NCBI GenBank assembly: GCA_025201865.1
Contig: MU602792.1
Location: forward strand, 1-25,736
Direction: 5' to 3'
Origin: Ramicandelaber brevisporus
Taxonomy: Eukaryota; Kickxellomycota; Ramicandelaberales; Ramicandelaberaceae
DNA: 25,736 nt
The translations under genes and the position numbers were made by a program. The notes beneath the pieces were generated by a model. That model did no database searches. It saw only the letters and a program-made list of their open reading frames with translations, and was not told the DNA's origin. This document shows positions 18,080 to 25,736 of the stretch, in pieces. Positions within the stretch are counted from its first letter, which is position 1; each line of letters begins with the position of its first letter.

Positions 18080-18514
18080 ATTCTCTCGCTATCTGTTTGT
18101 GTCGCTCGGTACAGTCCGCGGGAAAGGAAAGGGAAGGCAGCAACAGGATAGTGTGTAGTTTACAGTGTGTGTGGAGGTGGAGCGTGTGTGCCAGAAATAA
18201 CAAAATAAAAAAGCAATCTAAAAGCGAGTGGAAGGAAGGAGTGGGATCTGGCGGTCGATGTTGGGCGGTGAGTTGTTGGCCAGACTGACGTGCACGGAAA
18301 GGAGGTGCGAAGGGAGAGGGCGGCGATCCATGTTGCACCTCGCATTTGAATGCACCTCGCTGTATTCAAATGCGATGAACAGCATCCAAGCCACGACATC
18401 AGGTGACACAAAAGTGGAAACGTCATCACACGAGTGCATTTCTTCCGGGGGCGGGGGCAGATGGTTGTGTTAAAAGAAAGAGAGAATGCAAAGAGGAACT
18501 AATGACTTTAATGC
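18080..18514 (-). promoter_or_regulatory. BPL_N promoter region / 3' flank of the second secreted gene
   Basis: No gene is seen here. Because both neighbours are on the minus strand, this region is upstream of the BPL_N gene and downstream of the secreted gene at 18515. It contains a perfect 12-bp inverted repeat with 10-bp direct repeats (listed separately), about 260-300 bases from the BPL_N start codon. No TATA box is obvious. Confidence 0.4.
18334..18375. repeat. 12-bp inverted repeat overlapping a 10-bp direct repeat
   Basis: The arms TCGCATTTGAAT (18340-18351) and ATTCAAATGCGA (18364-18375) are perfect reverse complements with a 12-base loop. TGCACCTCGC occurs twice in direct orientation, at 18334-18343 and 18351-18360. 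The combined structure sits in the presumed BPL_N promoter and could be a dimeric factor site or a cruciform/hairpin. Confidence 0.85.
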
Positions 18515-18979
18515 TTAAGCCGACTTGGCTGCAACAGTGACGGTGACACTCCACTTCTCAACGGTGTCTGGGCATTTCTTGCCTTGTTCTACCACCTCAC
18601 ACTTGCGGTCGGCACTCAGCGTGGCTGTGCCTGCCGACGCCGCTTCGAACGCGGCATGCGCACCGTGAGGATGGTGGTGGTGCCTCTGACCAGCATCTCC
18701 ACCTGGCGGCTTGGTTGGTTCGTCGGGGTGCTGCTTCGGCGCGAGAACCTTGGCGTCAGACGAAACCGGCTTGCTGGCGGTGAACTTGAGACCGTCCTCG
18801 TAGGTGTCCTTGAGGAAGACCATGACCTTCTGGCCCACGATGGCACTGGCGGGCTTGCCGTTATCAGCGTTGCCCAGGTGCACAGTGTTGTTGTCATCTC
18901 CTGGCGTGTGGTGGGGCGGAGCGGCAGCGGCGAAGGCAGCAAGGCCGAAGAGGGCGATGGTGGCGATGGTGAAGCGCAT
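18515..18979 (-). CDS. Secreted beta-rich protein with His-rich loop (possibly inhibitor-like fold)
   Basis: The 154-residue product has a signal peptide (MRFTIATIALFGLAAFAAAA). The mature protein alternates beta-strand-like segments (SAIVGQKVMVFLKDT, GLKFTASKPVS, AAFEAASAGTATLSAD, VEKWSVTVTVA) with a disordered Pro/Gly/His-rich loop (QRHHHHPHGAH) in the middle. It has two cysteines (Cys127, Cys136) close enough to form a small disulfide loop. The strand pattern recalls the Ig-like chagasin/I42 cysteine-protease-inhibitor fold, in which a G..V.V.L strand is followed by a loop and then F....G.A.L. The hallmark NPTTG loop is not present, however, so this is only a suggestion. The His cluster could bind metal. 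Other options are a wall-associated or effector-like protein. Confidence 0.72.
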   Translation of the reverse strand: MRFTIATIALFGLAAFAAAAPPHHTPGDDNNTVHLGNADNGKPASAIVGQKVMVFLKDTYEDGLKFTASKPVSSDAKVLAPKQHPDEPTKPPGGDAGQRHHHHPHGAHAAFEAASAGTATLSADRKCEVVEQGKKCPDTVEKWSVTVTVAAKSA

Positions 18980-19571
18980 TGTTTGTTGTTGCTGGATGAG
19001 ATTTGCTGATGTCTGCTGATGTCTGCTGGATAAACGGCTGTTGATGTTGTTGGATGAGTATGCTGGATGAATATGCTGCAGCTGCCTTCATCTGGAGTAT
19101 TTATACCATCTATGCGCCATGTGGTGATGCTATCCACACGGTAGATATATATTACATTCTGATGAAGTGGCAACACTGCAATATAAAGCGCATGGTATGC
19201 AGTCCGCACGGTCTGTCGAGTTCGTCTCAATTTACACCACATCGTGTTTTGCTTTCTGTGGGGACATGGCAATGTGGACCATCCTCAAAGCTGTTGCCAC
19301 CGCATAATACGATTCTCCAGACACATTAGGTGGCTCGAGCTGCAGAATGCGATACACTCATACCAGCGGCCACGCAACAGATGACTTTCTTCATAGAATC
19401 TCATTTAATTAAAACCCACTCTCACATCCCACTCTCATTCCAGAGTATTAGGAAAATAGGAGAAAAGTTGTCGTACCTTTTGAGGGATATATCGTAGTGT
19501 ATCTTTAAAGAAGAAAATGAAAAGATAAGTGGCATCATGTTTGATTACATTAGTGCTTTTTTGTTTACTCG
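18980..19571 (-). promoter_or_regulatory. Promoter/leader of the secreted gene and 3' flank of the helical-repeat gene
   Basis: This is the upstream region of the gene starting at 18979. The leader has imperfect TGCTGGATGA and TGCTGATGTC repeats (18990-19075). A TATA-type box is at 19098-19105. Farther right the sequence is AT-rich with no gene, and it includes the 3' flank of the minus-strand gene ending at 19572, for which I see no canonical AATAAA. Confidence 0.4.
19098..19105 (-). promoter_or_regulatory. TATA box of the secreted-protein gene
   Basis: TATTTATA on the plus strand reads TATAAATA on the minus strand, about 120 bases upstream of the start codon at 18979. It is well placed for a core promoter with a leader of roughly 90 bases. 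Confidence 0.5.
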
Positions 19572-22235
19572 TTAAAGCTGTTTACCAATCAACTGCCGTA
19601 ACAGGAGCAGCTCACGCAAATCGGTTGCAACTTCTACATCAAGTTTATCATCGACTAACCGACACAGCTCGCTCAGCACTTTAGAGGGGATCTGTCTCGG
19701 TACCATTACATTTCGCAGTATACCAATATTGATAACAGCTGGAGGCGGTGTCAGATGCTGATTAGCGCCACTGGCTATTGTGGCTTTTGTGGGCTTCTTG
19801 TTTGGAATGAGCTCATTCAGAATGGCGTACAGTTCTTCGTGACGGCCGCAGTAGTTCAAAGCGGCTATTAAAATGCAGACAAACCGTTGATCCAATACTA
19901 AACTTGCTTCCGATGATTCAGCTGCAAGTGAGTCTGTGCGTGGCCGGAGTGCAGCCAATAGTCTTAGAATTACGTGTTCAAACTGGCGCACTGATATTAG
20001 TTTGGGTGCCATGTATGCTAGCATTATTGTTGCTGCTGAGTGTTGTGTGATTGTTGGGCTTGGTTTGCTGGGGTCGAGAAGCTGATCGAGCGTTTTGTTT
20101 GCCATTCTGATGTGCGATAGCTTCATGCCAATTCGAATGACCACGGCCATCAAATACTCGACTGTGTACGTTGAACTAGTACCTTGCTGAGCAGCAAGAG
20201 TAGACTGTAGTTTCTCGAGGGACATTGTCAGCTTCTTGTTTGCGCTTCTCCTAATGAAATGCTGAACCAAAATAGAATCAATATATGCATCAGATTCAAA
20301 CATTAACGAGTCAAAATAGTCCAATTCTTCATCCTCATGACTCTGATTCTTACTCTGATTTGGCGTTTTGCGATCTTTGGACCAAATGTATTGTAGTCTT
20401 CTCGCATCAAAGTTTCTTGTATCCAATTCACCCGAGGCATTACAGGTGTGTTTTAGTATAAATACAGCATCGTCCCATTTCATCATTTTCAAATATGCAG
20501 ATAGCATTATCGATCTCCTTCTAGCATCCACGGGTAGCACATGTTGCTGCTGTAACAAATAATGTCCACTTTCAGCAGCCTTTGCCAACTTTTGCTTAAA
20601 TCCATTGACTGTGATGTTAAACTGCTCAAATGCGTCTTCCAATCTTTCAGCCTTCACCAATGCATGCAATCCGTCTGTCAGCATTAATTCTCTGGATGCT
20701 GGATTTCTTGGCTTCTTTGCACAGTCTCCAATCCATGATATTCTTACATCTGCTGCTAATGCCTTTGGCAAACGAACATGGCGCGATGATGATCTCAACC
20801 GTAGCCATCTCATGAATAGCTTTGAACTCAGATTTGATAGCCCAAAGTGAGAGAGTGATCGAATAATGTGAGCTAGTGCCATGTCGGGCATCAATTCTAC
20901 TGGCAAGCGTCTCCAATCATCTTGGGCTCGAAATGGAACTGGATTTGTGGTGCGGATATATGATGATGGTGGTAGCACGTTTACCTGATGGTGATACATG
21001 TTGGCACAAATCATTTCACAAACACGTTTTAGCCGACTAAAATCACCCCGTGCTGCAAAGTATCGAATGAAGTCGTACAGTGTTGCCAAAGTGCGTTCTG
21101 AACCATCAACCCATGCCATATGTAAGTCACGCAGCCTTTGTGGCATTGGTTCACTTACACTGCTGGTATTTGACACACATGATAGTGATCTCCTCCACAG
21201 GATTAATAGTTGTTCAATTTTTTCAGCTGTTCGACTCATATCATCTAATGAAGCTGTGGCGCCATGTTTTGCATTGACCAATTCGCGGATCCACGTGGCA
21301 GCTGCTGATACACTCAGTAGTTTCACCTGTGGTTCGATTCTATCATTTGCCGAGCTATCAAACGGAATGGCAATTGTCGCTAGTGAATTCACTTCATTTT
21401 GCTGACTGTCTGCTGCTACTGCTGCTGCTGCTGATGTTGAGCTGTACTGTTGAGGATGGAGTGTCGATGAATACGTTGTTGCTTTTGACTGAATGTGCCG
21501 TAGTGCAAGTGATGCAGGCTGAGTGCGAAGCCAGATCATGTCCGATGTGTGGCCAGGCAACGGATACTTGCATCCATCAATGCCTGATGTGTCGGGGAAT
21601 GGCAATCCAGTCTGATCACGTTCATACCCCAAAGCAAGCGTACTGTTTGTGCTAATATCGACACATCCTGGTGCTAGCCTCCTCAGTGACTGCCTTGATA
21701 TCCTTGATGGAGTGACTATTCTGATTTGATCGAGATACACTGTACTCATCGAACTCGGTGATTCGAGAGCGCCAATCCTTCTCAGCGATGAACCAGCCTT
21801 ACGTGGATACTCTATCCTCTTAGGCTGTTGCTGCTGTGGTTGGTGTTGCTGTTGATGTTCATGCTGCTTGTTTGATGGTGACGCTGTCATGGACTGAAGT
21901 GACCTGGCTGAATGAGATACCACCGCAGAACTGGCTTGTCGAACTGGTTGCAGAGGTTGATCAGCCGCGTGTGCAGAGGCCATCGACGCGACCATTCGGA
22001 TCTGCTCTCGTGAATGATACTCTAAATGAGCCATGTCAAACGTTGGGTCTCGCCTGGGTTGAAGAGCAGCGAGAGCATGTGGAGAGCCGTGCCTGAAAGC
22101 GTCAGAGGCTGTGGAGAAGGACGACACGGCCACAACCGACACGGAAGTTGCATTCACTGTGCCGGTGGCTGTAGCTGTAGCTGTGGTCGCGGCCGATGCC
22201 ACCGCTGAAGGCGGCGCACATAGCCTGACGCGCAT
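19572..22235 (-). CDS. Large helical-repeat protein, possibly PPR-like and mitochondrial
   Basis: The 887-residue protein starts with an Arg/Ala/Ser/Thr-rich, acid-poor segment (MRVRLCAPPSAVASAATT) that suits a mitochondrial presequence. A low-complexity stretch of Gln/His/Ser to about residue 150 follows. The second half is almost entirely amphipathic helices in pairs. Those near 520-545 (DGLHALVKAERLEDAFEQF), 568-595 (LSAYLKMMKWDDAVFILKHT) and 778-805 (CILIAALNYCGRHEELYAIL) have the A-x-x-x-G/K-x-x-x-x-A-x-x-L spacing of pentatricopeptide or TPR-like repeats. PPR proteins bind organellar RNA and help its expression. If this is one, it is divergent, as fungal PPR proteins often are. It is transcribed divergently from the checkpoint kinase across a 276-bp gap. 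The ATG at 22235 is the first in frame. Confidence 0.65.
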   Translation of the reverse strand: MRVRLCAPPSAVASAATTATATATGTVNATSVSVVAVSSFSTASDAFRHGSPHALAALQPRRDPTFDMAHLEYHSREQIRMVASMASAHAADQPLQPVRQASSAVVSHSARSLQSMTASPSNKQHEHQQQHQPQQQQPKRIEYPRKAGSSLRRIGALESPSSMSTVYLDQIRIVTPSRISRQSLRRLAPGCVDISTNSTLALGYERDQTGLPFPDTSGIDGCKYPLPGHTSDMIWLRTQPASLALRHIQSKATTYSSTLHPQQYSSTSAAAAVAADSQQNEVNSLATIAIPFDSSANDRIEPQVKLLSVSAAATWIRELVNAKHGATASLDDMSRTAEKIEQLLILWRRSLSCVSNTSSVSEPMPQRLRDLHMAWVDGSERTLATLYDFIRYFAARGDFSRLKRVCEMICANMYHHQVNVLPPSSYIRTTNPVPFRAQDDWRRLPVELMPDMALAHIIRSLSHFGLSNLSSKLFMRWLRLRSSSRHVRLPKALAADVRISWIGDCAKKPRNPASRELMLTDGLHALVKAERLEDAFEQFNITVNGFKQKLAKAAESGHYLLQQQHVLPVDARRRSIMLSAYLKMMKWDDAVFILKHTCNASGELDTRNFDARRLQYIWSKDRKTPNQSKNQSHEDEELDYFDSLMFESDAYIDSILVQHFIRRSANKKLTMSLEKLQSTLAAQQGTSSTYTVEYLMAVVIRIGMKLSHIRMANKTLDQLLDPSKPSPTITQHSAATIMLAYMAPKLISVRQFEHVILRLLAALRPRTDSLAAESSEASLVLDQRFVCILIAALNYCGRHEELYAILNELIPNKKPTKATIASGANQHLTPPPAVINIGILRNVMVPRQIPSKVLSELCRLVDDKLDVEVATDLRELLLLRQLIGKQL

Positions 22236-22511
22236 CTGTCTGTCTGTCCCTTCCGAAGCAAGATCAACAAGCTGGCAACCAACTTTAGAGCAATGAAGAA
22301 GAAAAAAAAACTTTGGGACGTAAATTTACAGCAGCGATCTCTTCTTTCGGCACGTTGATCAGCCGAGGAAGCAAACCATATCCTCCAGCTCTCCCACTCT
22401 CTTTTTACTCGTCAACAAACAACAAACAAACCTGCGGCTTACTCTTGAGCCTGAGATTGAACTTGGACTTGAACCTGAACCTGAACCTGGACTTGGACTT
22501 GGATTCGAAAG
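22236..22511. promoter_or_regulatory. Divergent promoter between helical-repeat gene and checkpoint kinase
   Basis: These 276 bases separate two start codons on opposite strands and so probably act as a bidirectional promoter. Near the middle lies a perfect 10-bp palindrome GTAAATTTAC (22320-22329), next to an A-run. The kinase side ends in a degenerate hexamer repeat (22462-22507). There is no clear TATA box. An ACGCGC string near the helical-repeat start codon resembles the cell-cycle MCB core, but it lies within that coding sequence. Confidence 0.45.
22462..22507 (+). repeat. Degenerate hexamer repeat (CTTGGA/CCTGAA) just before the kinase ATG
   Basis: Seven to eight tandem six-base units of the form CYTGRA run up to within a few bases of the kinase start codon at 22512. 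The repeat lies in the leader and creates spurious open frames (LNLDLN repeats) that are not genes. Confidence 0.8.
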
Positions 22512-22949
22512 ATGCTGAGTGATTCGTACAGTGGAGATGAGTACAGCCAGGCCACCCAAGAAGTGACAAGCACACAGCTGCGGTCGGCAGGGTTGCTGCC
22601 AAATCAACAGTATGCTCTCTCTGTTGCATCCTCTGCTTCTGCTGCTGCCTTCTCGCAAGCACAGAGTGGAGGCGGCGCAGTGACCAAGATACTTGCTAAG
22701 CTGGTCACTTCTACAAGGATCTTGACAACCACGGCTGATGGCAGAGCAGGACATCTACAGAGAACAATTGACTACACTTTGCTGCTTGACAAGCTGTGCA
22801 CTGGACAGGGTTACACCATTGGAAGAGATCCAAACTGCGACCTTGTCTTGAATGAGTCTCATATTAGCAATGTTCACTGTAGAATATTCATGGAGCCTGC
22901 AGCTTACCAGAGATACATTAGACGACTTCACATCCAGCAGCAGCAACTA

Positions 22950-22980
<31 letters not shown>

Positions 22981-25727
22981 CACTGTTGAGCCAAATGGAG
23001 CAAAGTCAGGAAATCGACTCAGTGTGATATGAGCCCATTTATATCATTGATGAGAGTGTACTGGGCACGTTTGTTCGTGGTCGTCGGTTGAGCCCAGGAT
23101 TTGCTGGCAGATGTTTATTAATGAATGGAGATGACATTGTACTTGGAACGCAGGATACATTGATCAAGTATCTCGCACTGCATCCAGTATCAGTCAATAT
23201 GGACATTTTGACGTGCGAGACTAGAAATCCAAATCTTCATCAAAAGTATTCAATTCGAGGTGTGTTAGGCAATGGCAGCTTCTCTACAGTGAGATTGGCG
23301 ATTGACTGGGAAACTGAACAGAGCTGGGCTTGCAAGATCATTAGTAAACAGCGACATGGCCATCAGCTGCCTCAATCAATGACATCATCTCTGCTACGTG
23401 AAGTGCAAATCTTGCAGAGATTACAGCATCCAAATGTCATTCAATGTAGAGAGTGTTTTGAGGATTCCACCTCAATCAGCATTATTATGGAATATGCAAA
23501 TGCAGGTAATTTACAGGACGAAGTCACCAGATGGAATCCAATAGAATACTACGAGGCTATAGCGCAGTACATTTATCGCCAAATAGTAGATGCTGTAAAG
23601 TATTTGCATGAAAACGGAGTGGCTCATCGTGATTTAAAGCCGGAAAATGCATTAATTCTTAACCGGCCAGGAATCCCCCTCCAGGTCAAGTTGTCTGACT
23701 TTGGACTGTCTCATTCGTTTGATCCTCACACTAAACTTATGAACACTGTCTGTGGCACTCCATCCTACTTGGCGCCAGAGGTTGCACTTGCCAGAGCTAC
23801 AGCAATCCCTACAGAGTACACTATGGCAGTTGATATGTGGTCATTGGGCGTGTTGTTGTATTTTATCCTAGTTGGTGAAGTTCCATTTATGCCAGATCAC
23901 TCCAAACAGCAAACAGTTGAACACGCAATCATCAAATGCGAATACAACCAATTGCACCCCAGATTTCAAGGTCTATCCGATGAGTGCAAAGATTTGATCA
24001 GACGCCATTTTGTAGTCAACCCCAAAATGCGTATCACAGCCGAAGCGGCTTCACAACATCCATGGGTCACTGGTCGTATTGAGAGAATCCCCATTCCAAT
24101 ATATCCAAAAGACTTTGATGCATTGATTCAGATGTACTATCATAATAATCCAAATGTACTTAGAGATCCCATACGCTTGAAACAGCATATGCTCTTGAAA
24201 TATATGGATTTACCCTGGTGTCGACCTCAGGATAAGATTGAACTTGAGAAATATAGACCCCAGCAAGAGCAGTTACAGCATCAACATCAGCAATTACAAC
24301 AGCATCAGCAATTACAACAACAGCAACAGCTGCTGCCGCTTCCAATCCATCAGCAGACAGTGGCTAATGATGCGGAAACATTAACAAACAACCAGTCAGC
24401 AATCACTCCATATCTTATCGCAGCAGTTCCAACACGCAGTAATAACACTCGTGAGGACTCAGATAGCAGTGAAATGTCAATCGACGAAGAAGAAGAAGAT
24501 GATGAAGAAGAAGATTCTGCCTCTCCAGACTCCAATGATGGCAGCTTGGTCAGTGGTGCAAATACCGCCAGCACAGCCAGTTTCCGCAGTGCTCACCAAG
24601 CAGACAACAGTTTCACTACTGCCAGCACAGCCTCTACAATTGAGATTGGCCACTATGACGATGGTATGCGCATGATGCCAGTCTGGGGCACCCTAACTCT
24701 TGTTGCTGGAAGTCTCACAGAGGCACAGGAGCCCATAAAGCCATCCATCGATCTCGTTTACAAGAGCACTTCATTTGGCCGCAGCTGGGCACGCGGCGTC
24801 AATGTTCGATTCAGCGATGCTCGTATCAGCAGTCTGCACTGTCGATTCGTCAACAACCAGGCTGGTAACACGGTCGATAGCGTATTCTTCCAAGATTATA
24901 GCACAAATGGATGCGCAGTGAATGGAAAACCAGTAGTGGAAGGCGGTGCGTTTAATGGTCAATTAGTCAAGGAGACAAAGATGATACCACTGGCTAACGG
25001 AGATGTGATTGATTTGATGTATTCGAACAAGCCAAATGCACCGTATATCCGATACAAATTGGAGCTGTTCCCGTATACTGTGCGAATGGTGCGGATGCCA
25101 GTTATCACGGAGGACGATGTTACTGAGCCAACATTCGAAGCAGCCAACAGCGCTATTGGCAGCAGCACAGGCAACGGCAACAGCAATCCTGCCTCAACAA
25201 CCTCCTCCTCTCCCGATATAACAACCGCGGATAGTGGAGTTCAGATTGCTGGCTCAACACCTGCACGGCCGCCTCAACAGCAACCACGTCAGCAAACTGA
25301 AGCAGGTTCTCCTTCAGCTGCAGCTACAGCGATTGAGCAAGATGATGTTACAAGCGGCACTGTTGCATGGGCTCGTCTCACAACCATCAATCCTGCATTC
25401 TCTCACGGCATGATCAAAAGCTCCACATACAGCATTGGCCGCGCACCGAGCATGGATCTCGTCTTAAGTGACTCTCGTATCAGCGCGTTACATTGCCAAA
25501 TTGAACGACGTGGCCGTGGCGCAATCTATCTCCACAACTGTAGCGTGAATGGCACTACTGTTGACGGAAGACGCTTGAAGAAGGGTGAAATGGCAGTGCT
25601 GAGACCTGGAAGTGATGTTGTGTTGATATACGCGCCGAAGAATTACCAACTCGGTCTTTCGGGTTCGACAGATCAGTCGAGAAAGCCAGTGCTGATTGGA
25701 TACCGCTTTGAGCCATTTAACAATTAA
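22512..25727 (+). CDS. RAD53: Rad53/Chk2-type checkpoint kinase with three FHA domains, interrupted by an in-frame TGA
   Basis: One frame of 1071 codons spans this gene, broken only by TGA at codon 172. Checkpoint kinases of this family relay DNA-damage and replication-stress signals from ATM/ATR kinases. The N-terminus has an SQ/TQ cluster (Ser12, Thr15, Thr21, Ser48). FHA1 starts near 95 with GRDPNCDLVL (Gly104) and SNVHCRIF. It is split by a polyQ insert and the TGA, then resumes with YEPIYIIDESVLGTFVRG. The kinase (about 247-520) is complete: GNGSFSTV at 253, Lys275, HRDLKPEN with Asp374, DFG at 396, and CGTPSYLAPE. After a Gln-rich and acidic linker come FHA2 (FGRSWARG, Gly756; ISSLHCRF; STNG) and FHA3 (IGRAPSMDLVL, Gly976; ISALHCQI; SVNGT). 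Rad53 has FHA-kinase-FHA, so the extra C-terminal FHA is unusual. Met204 is the first in-frame ATG after the stop. Confidence 0.85.
23025..23027 (+). other. In-frame TGA within FHA1 of the checkpoint kinase
   Basis: The frame reads EIDSV, TGA, then YEPIYIIDESVL with no frameshift. Both sides are conserved parts of one FHA domain. GT/AG pairs around it either break the frame, are too short (12 bases), or delete the core SNVHCRIF strand, so a simple intron does not explain it. The next base is T and the context is not the strong CTA readthrough type. Confidence 0.8.
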
Positions 25728-25736
25728 TCGATAGGT

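Noticed and set aside
21320-21345. B-box-like GGTTCGATTC
   Set aside because: It lies inside a continuous coding region on the other strand and has no A-box or cloverleaf around it.
22313-22522. 69-codon frame ending in LNLDLN repeats
   Set aside because: It has a non-ATG start and the repeat translation comes from the hexamer array in the kinase leader.
22872-23033. Intron removing the TGA (GT at 22872, AG at 23033, 162 bases)
   Set aside because: It keeps the frame but would delete the conserved VHCRIF strand of FHA1, and the donor GTTCAC is poor. Other nearby pairs break the frame or are too short.
22512-25727. UGA as a sense codon (code reassignment) or selenocysteine in the kinase
   Set aside because: No other in-frame TGA occurs in the main genes here, and Trp is encoded by TGG throughout. 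An FHA strand is not a known Sec site. The 3' UTR needed to look for a SECIS element is outside the window.
1-25736. CRISPR arrays, transposons, operon-type defence systems
   Set aside because: No spaced direct repeats, transposase or reverse-transcriptase motifs, or terminal repeats were seen. The gene content is ordinary eukaryotic.

Overview
The window looks like a gene-dense stretch of a fungal nuclear genome. The evidence is long intron-free reading frames of eukaryotic type (Sec7/PH, F-box, FHA kinase, secreted S8 protease with PA domain), AATAAA-type 3' signals, pyrimidine-rich leaders, and many CAA/CAG-encoded glutamine tracts. The mix of small secreted proteins, Vpr-type subtilase and a stand-alone BPL_N protein would suit an early-diverging (zygomycete-grade) fungus, possibly Kickxellomycotina. 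That placement is inference only.

Layout from left to right. Positions 2-61 hold the lysine-rich end of a gene entering from the left. Positions 898-3588 (+) encode a secreted, highly codon-biased subtilisin-like protease. Positions 4412-6970 (+) encode a large unrecognised protein with a disordered polyQ/acidic front half and a helical back half. Positions 8006-13975 (+) encode a 1989-residue PH-Sec7-PH protein related to Arf exchange factors, with a long polyQ N-terminus. Positions 14423-15826 (+) encode an F-box protein. On the minus strand there are two small secreted proteins (16127-16435 and 18515-18979) on either side of a stand-alone biotin-protein-ligase N-terminal (BPL_N) protein (17036-18079). 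A short coding-like exon sits at 16769-16963 (+). Positions 19572-22235 (-) encode a large helical-repeat protein that may be PPR-like and mitochondrial. It shares a compact divergent promoter with a Rad53/Chk2-type checkpoint kinase at 22512-25727 (+).

The genes do not form an operon or an obvious cluster, so most are ordinary housekeeping or secretory functions side by side. Three things stand out. First, the checkpoint kinase has three FHA domains (one before and two after the kinase) and carries an in-frame TGA inside the first FHA domain, with the same frame continuing intact for 900 codons. Second, the Sec7 domain keeps its fold-defining motifs but has Asn where the catalytic 'glutamic finger' should be, and it is interrupted by two large low-complexity insertions. 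Third, the BPL_N protein keeps its cysteine nucleophile motif but lacks the BirA-like ligase half.
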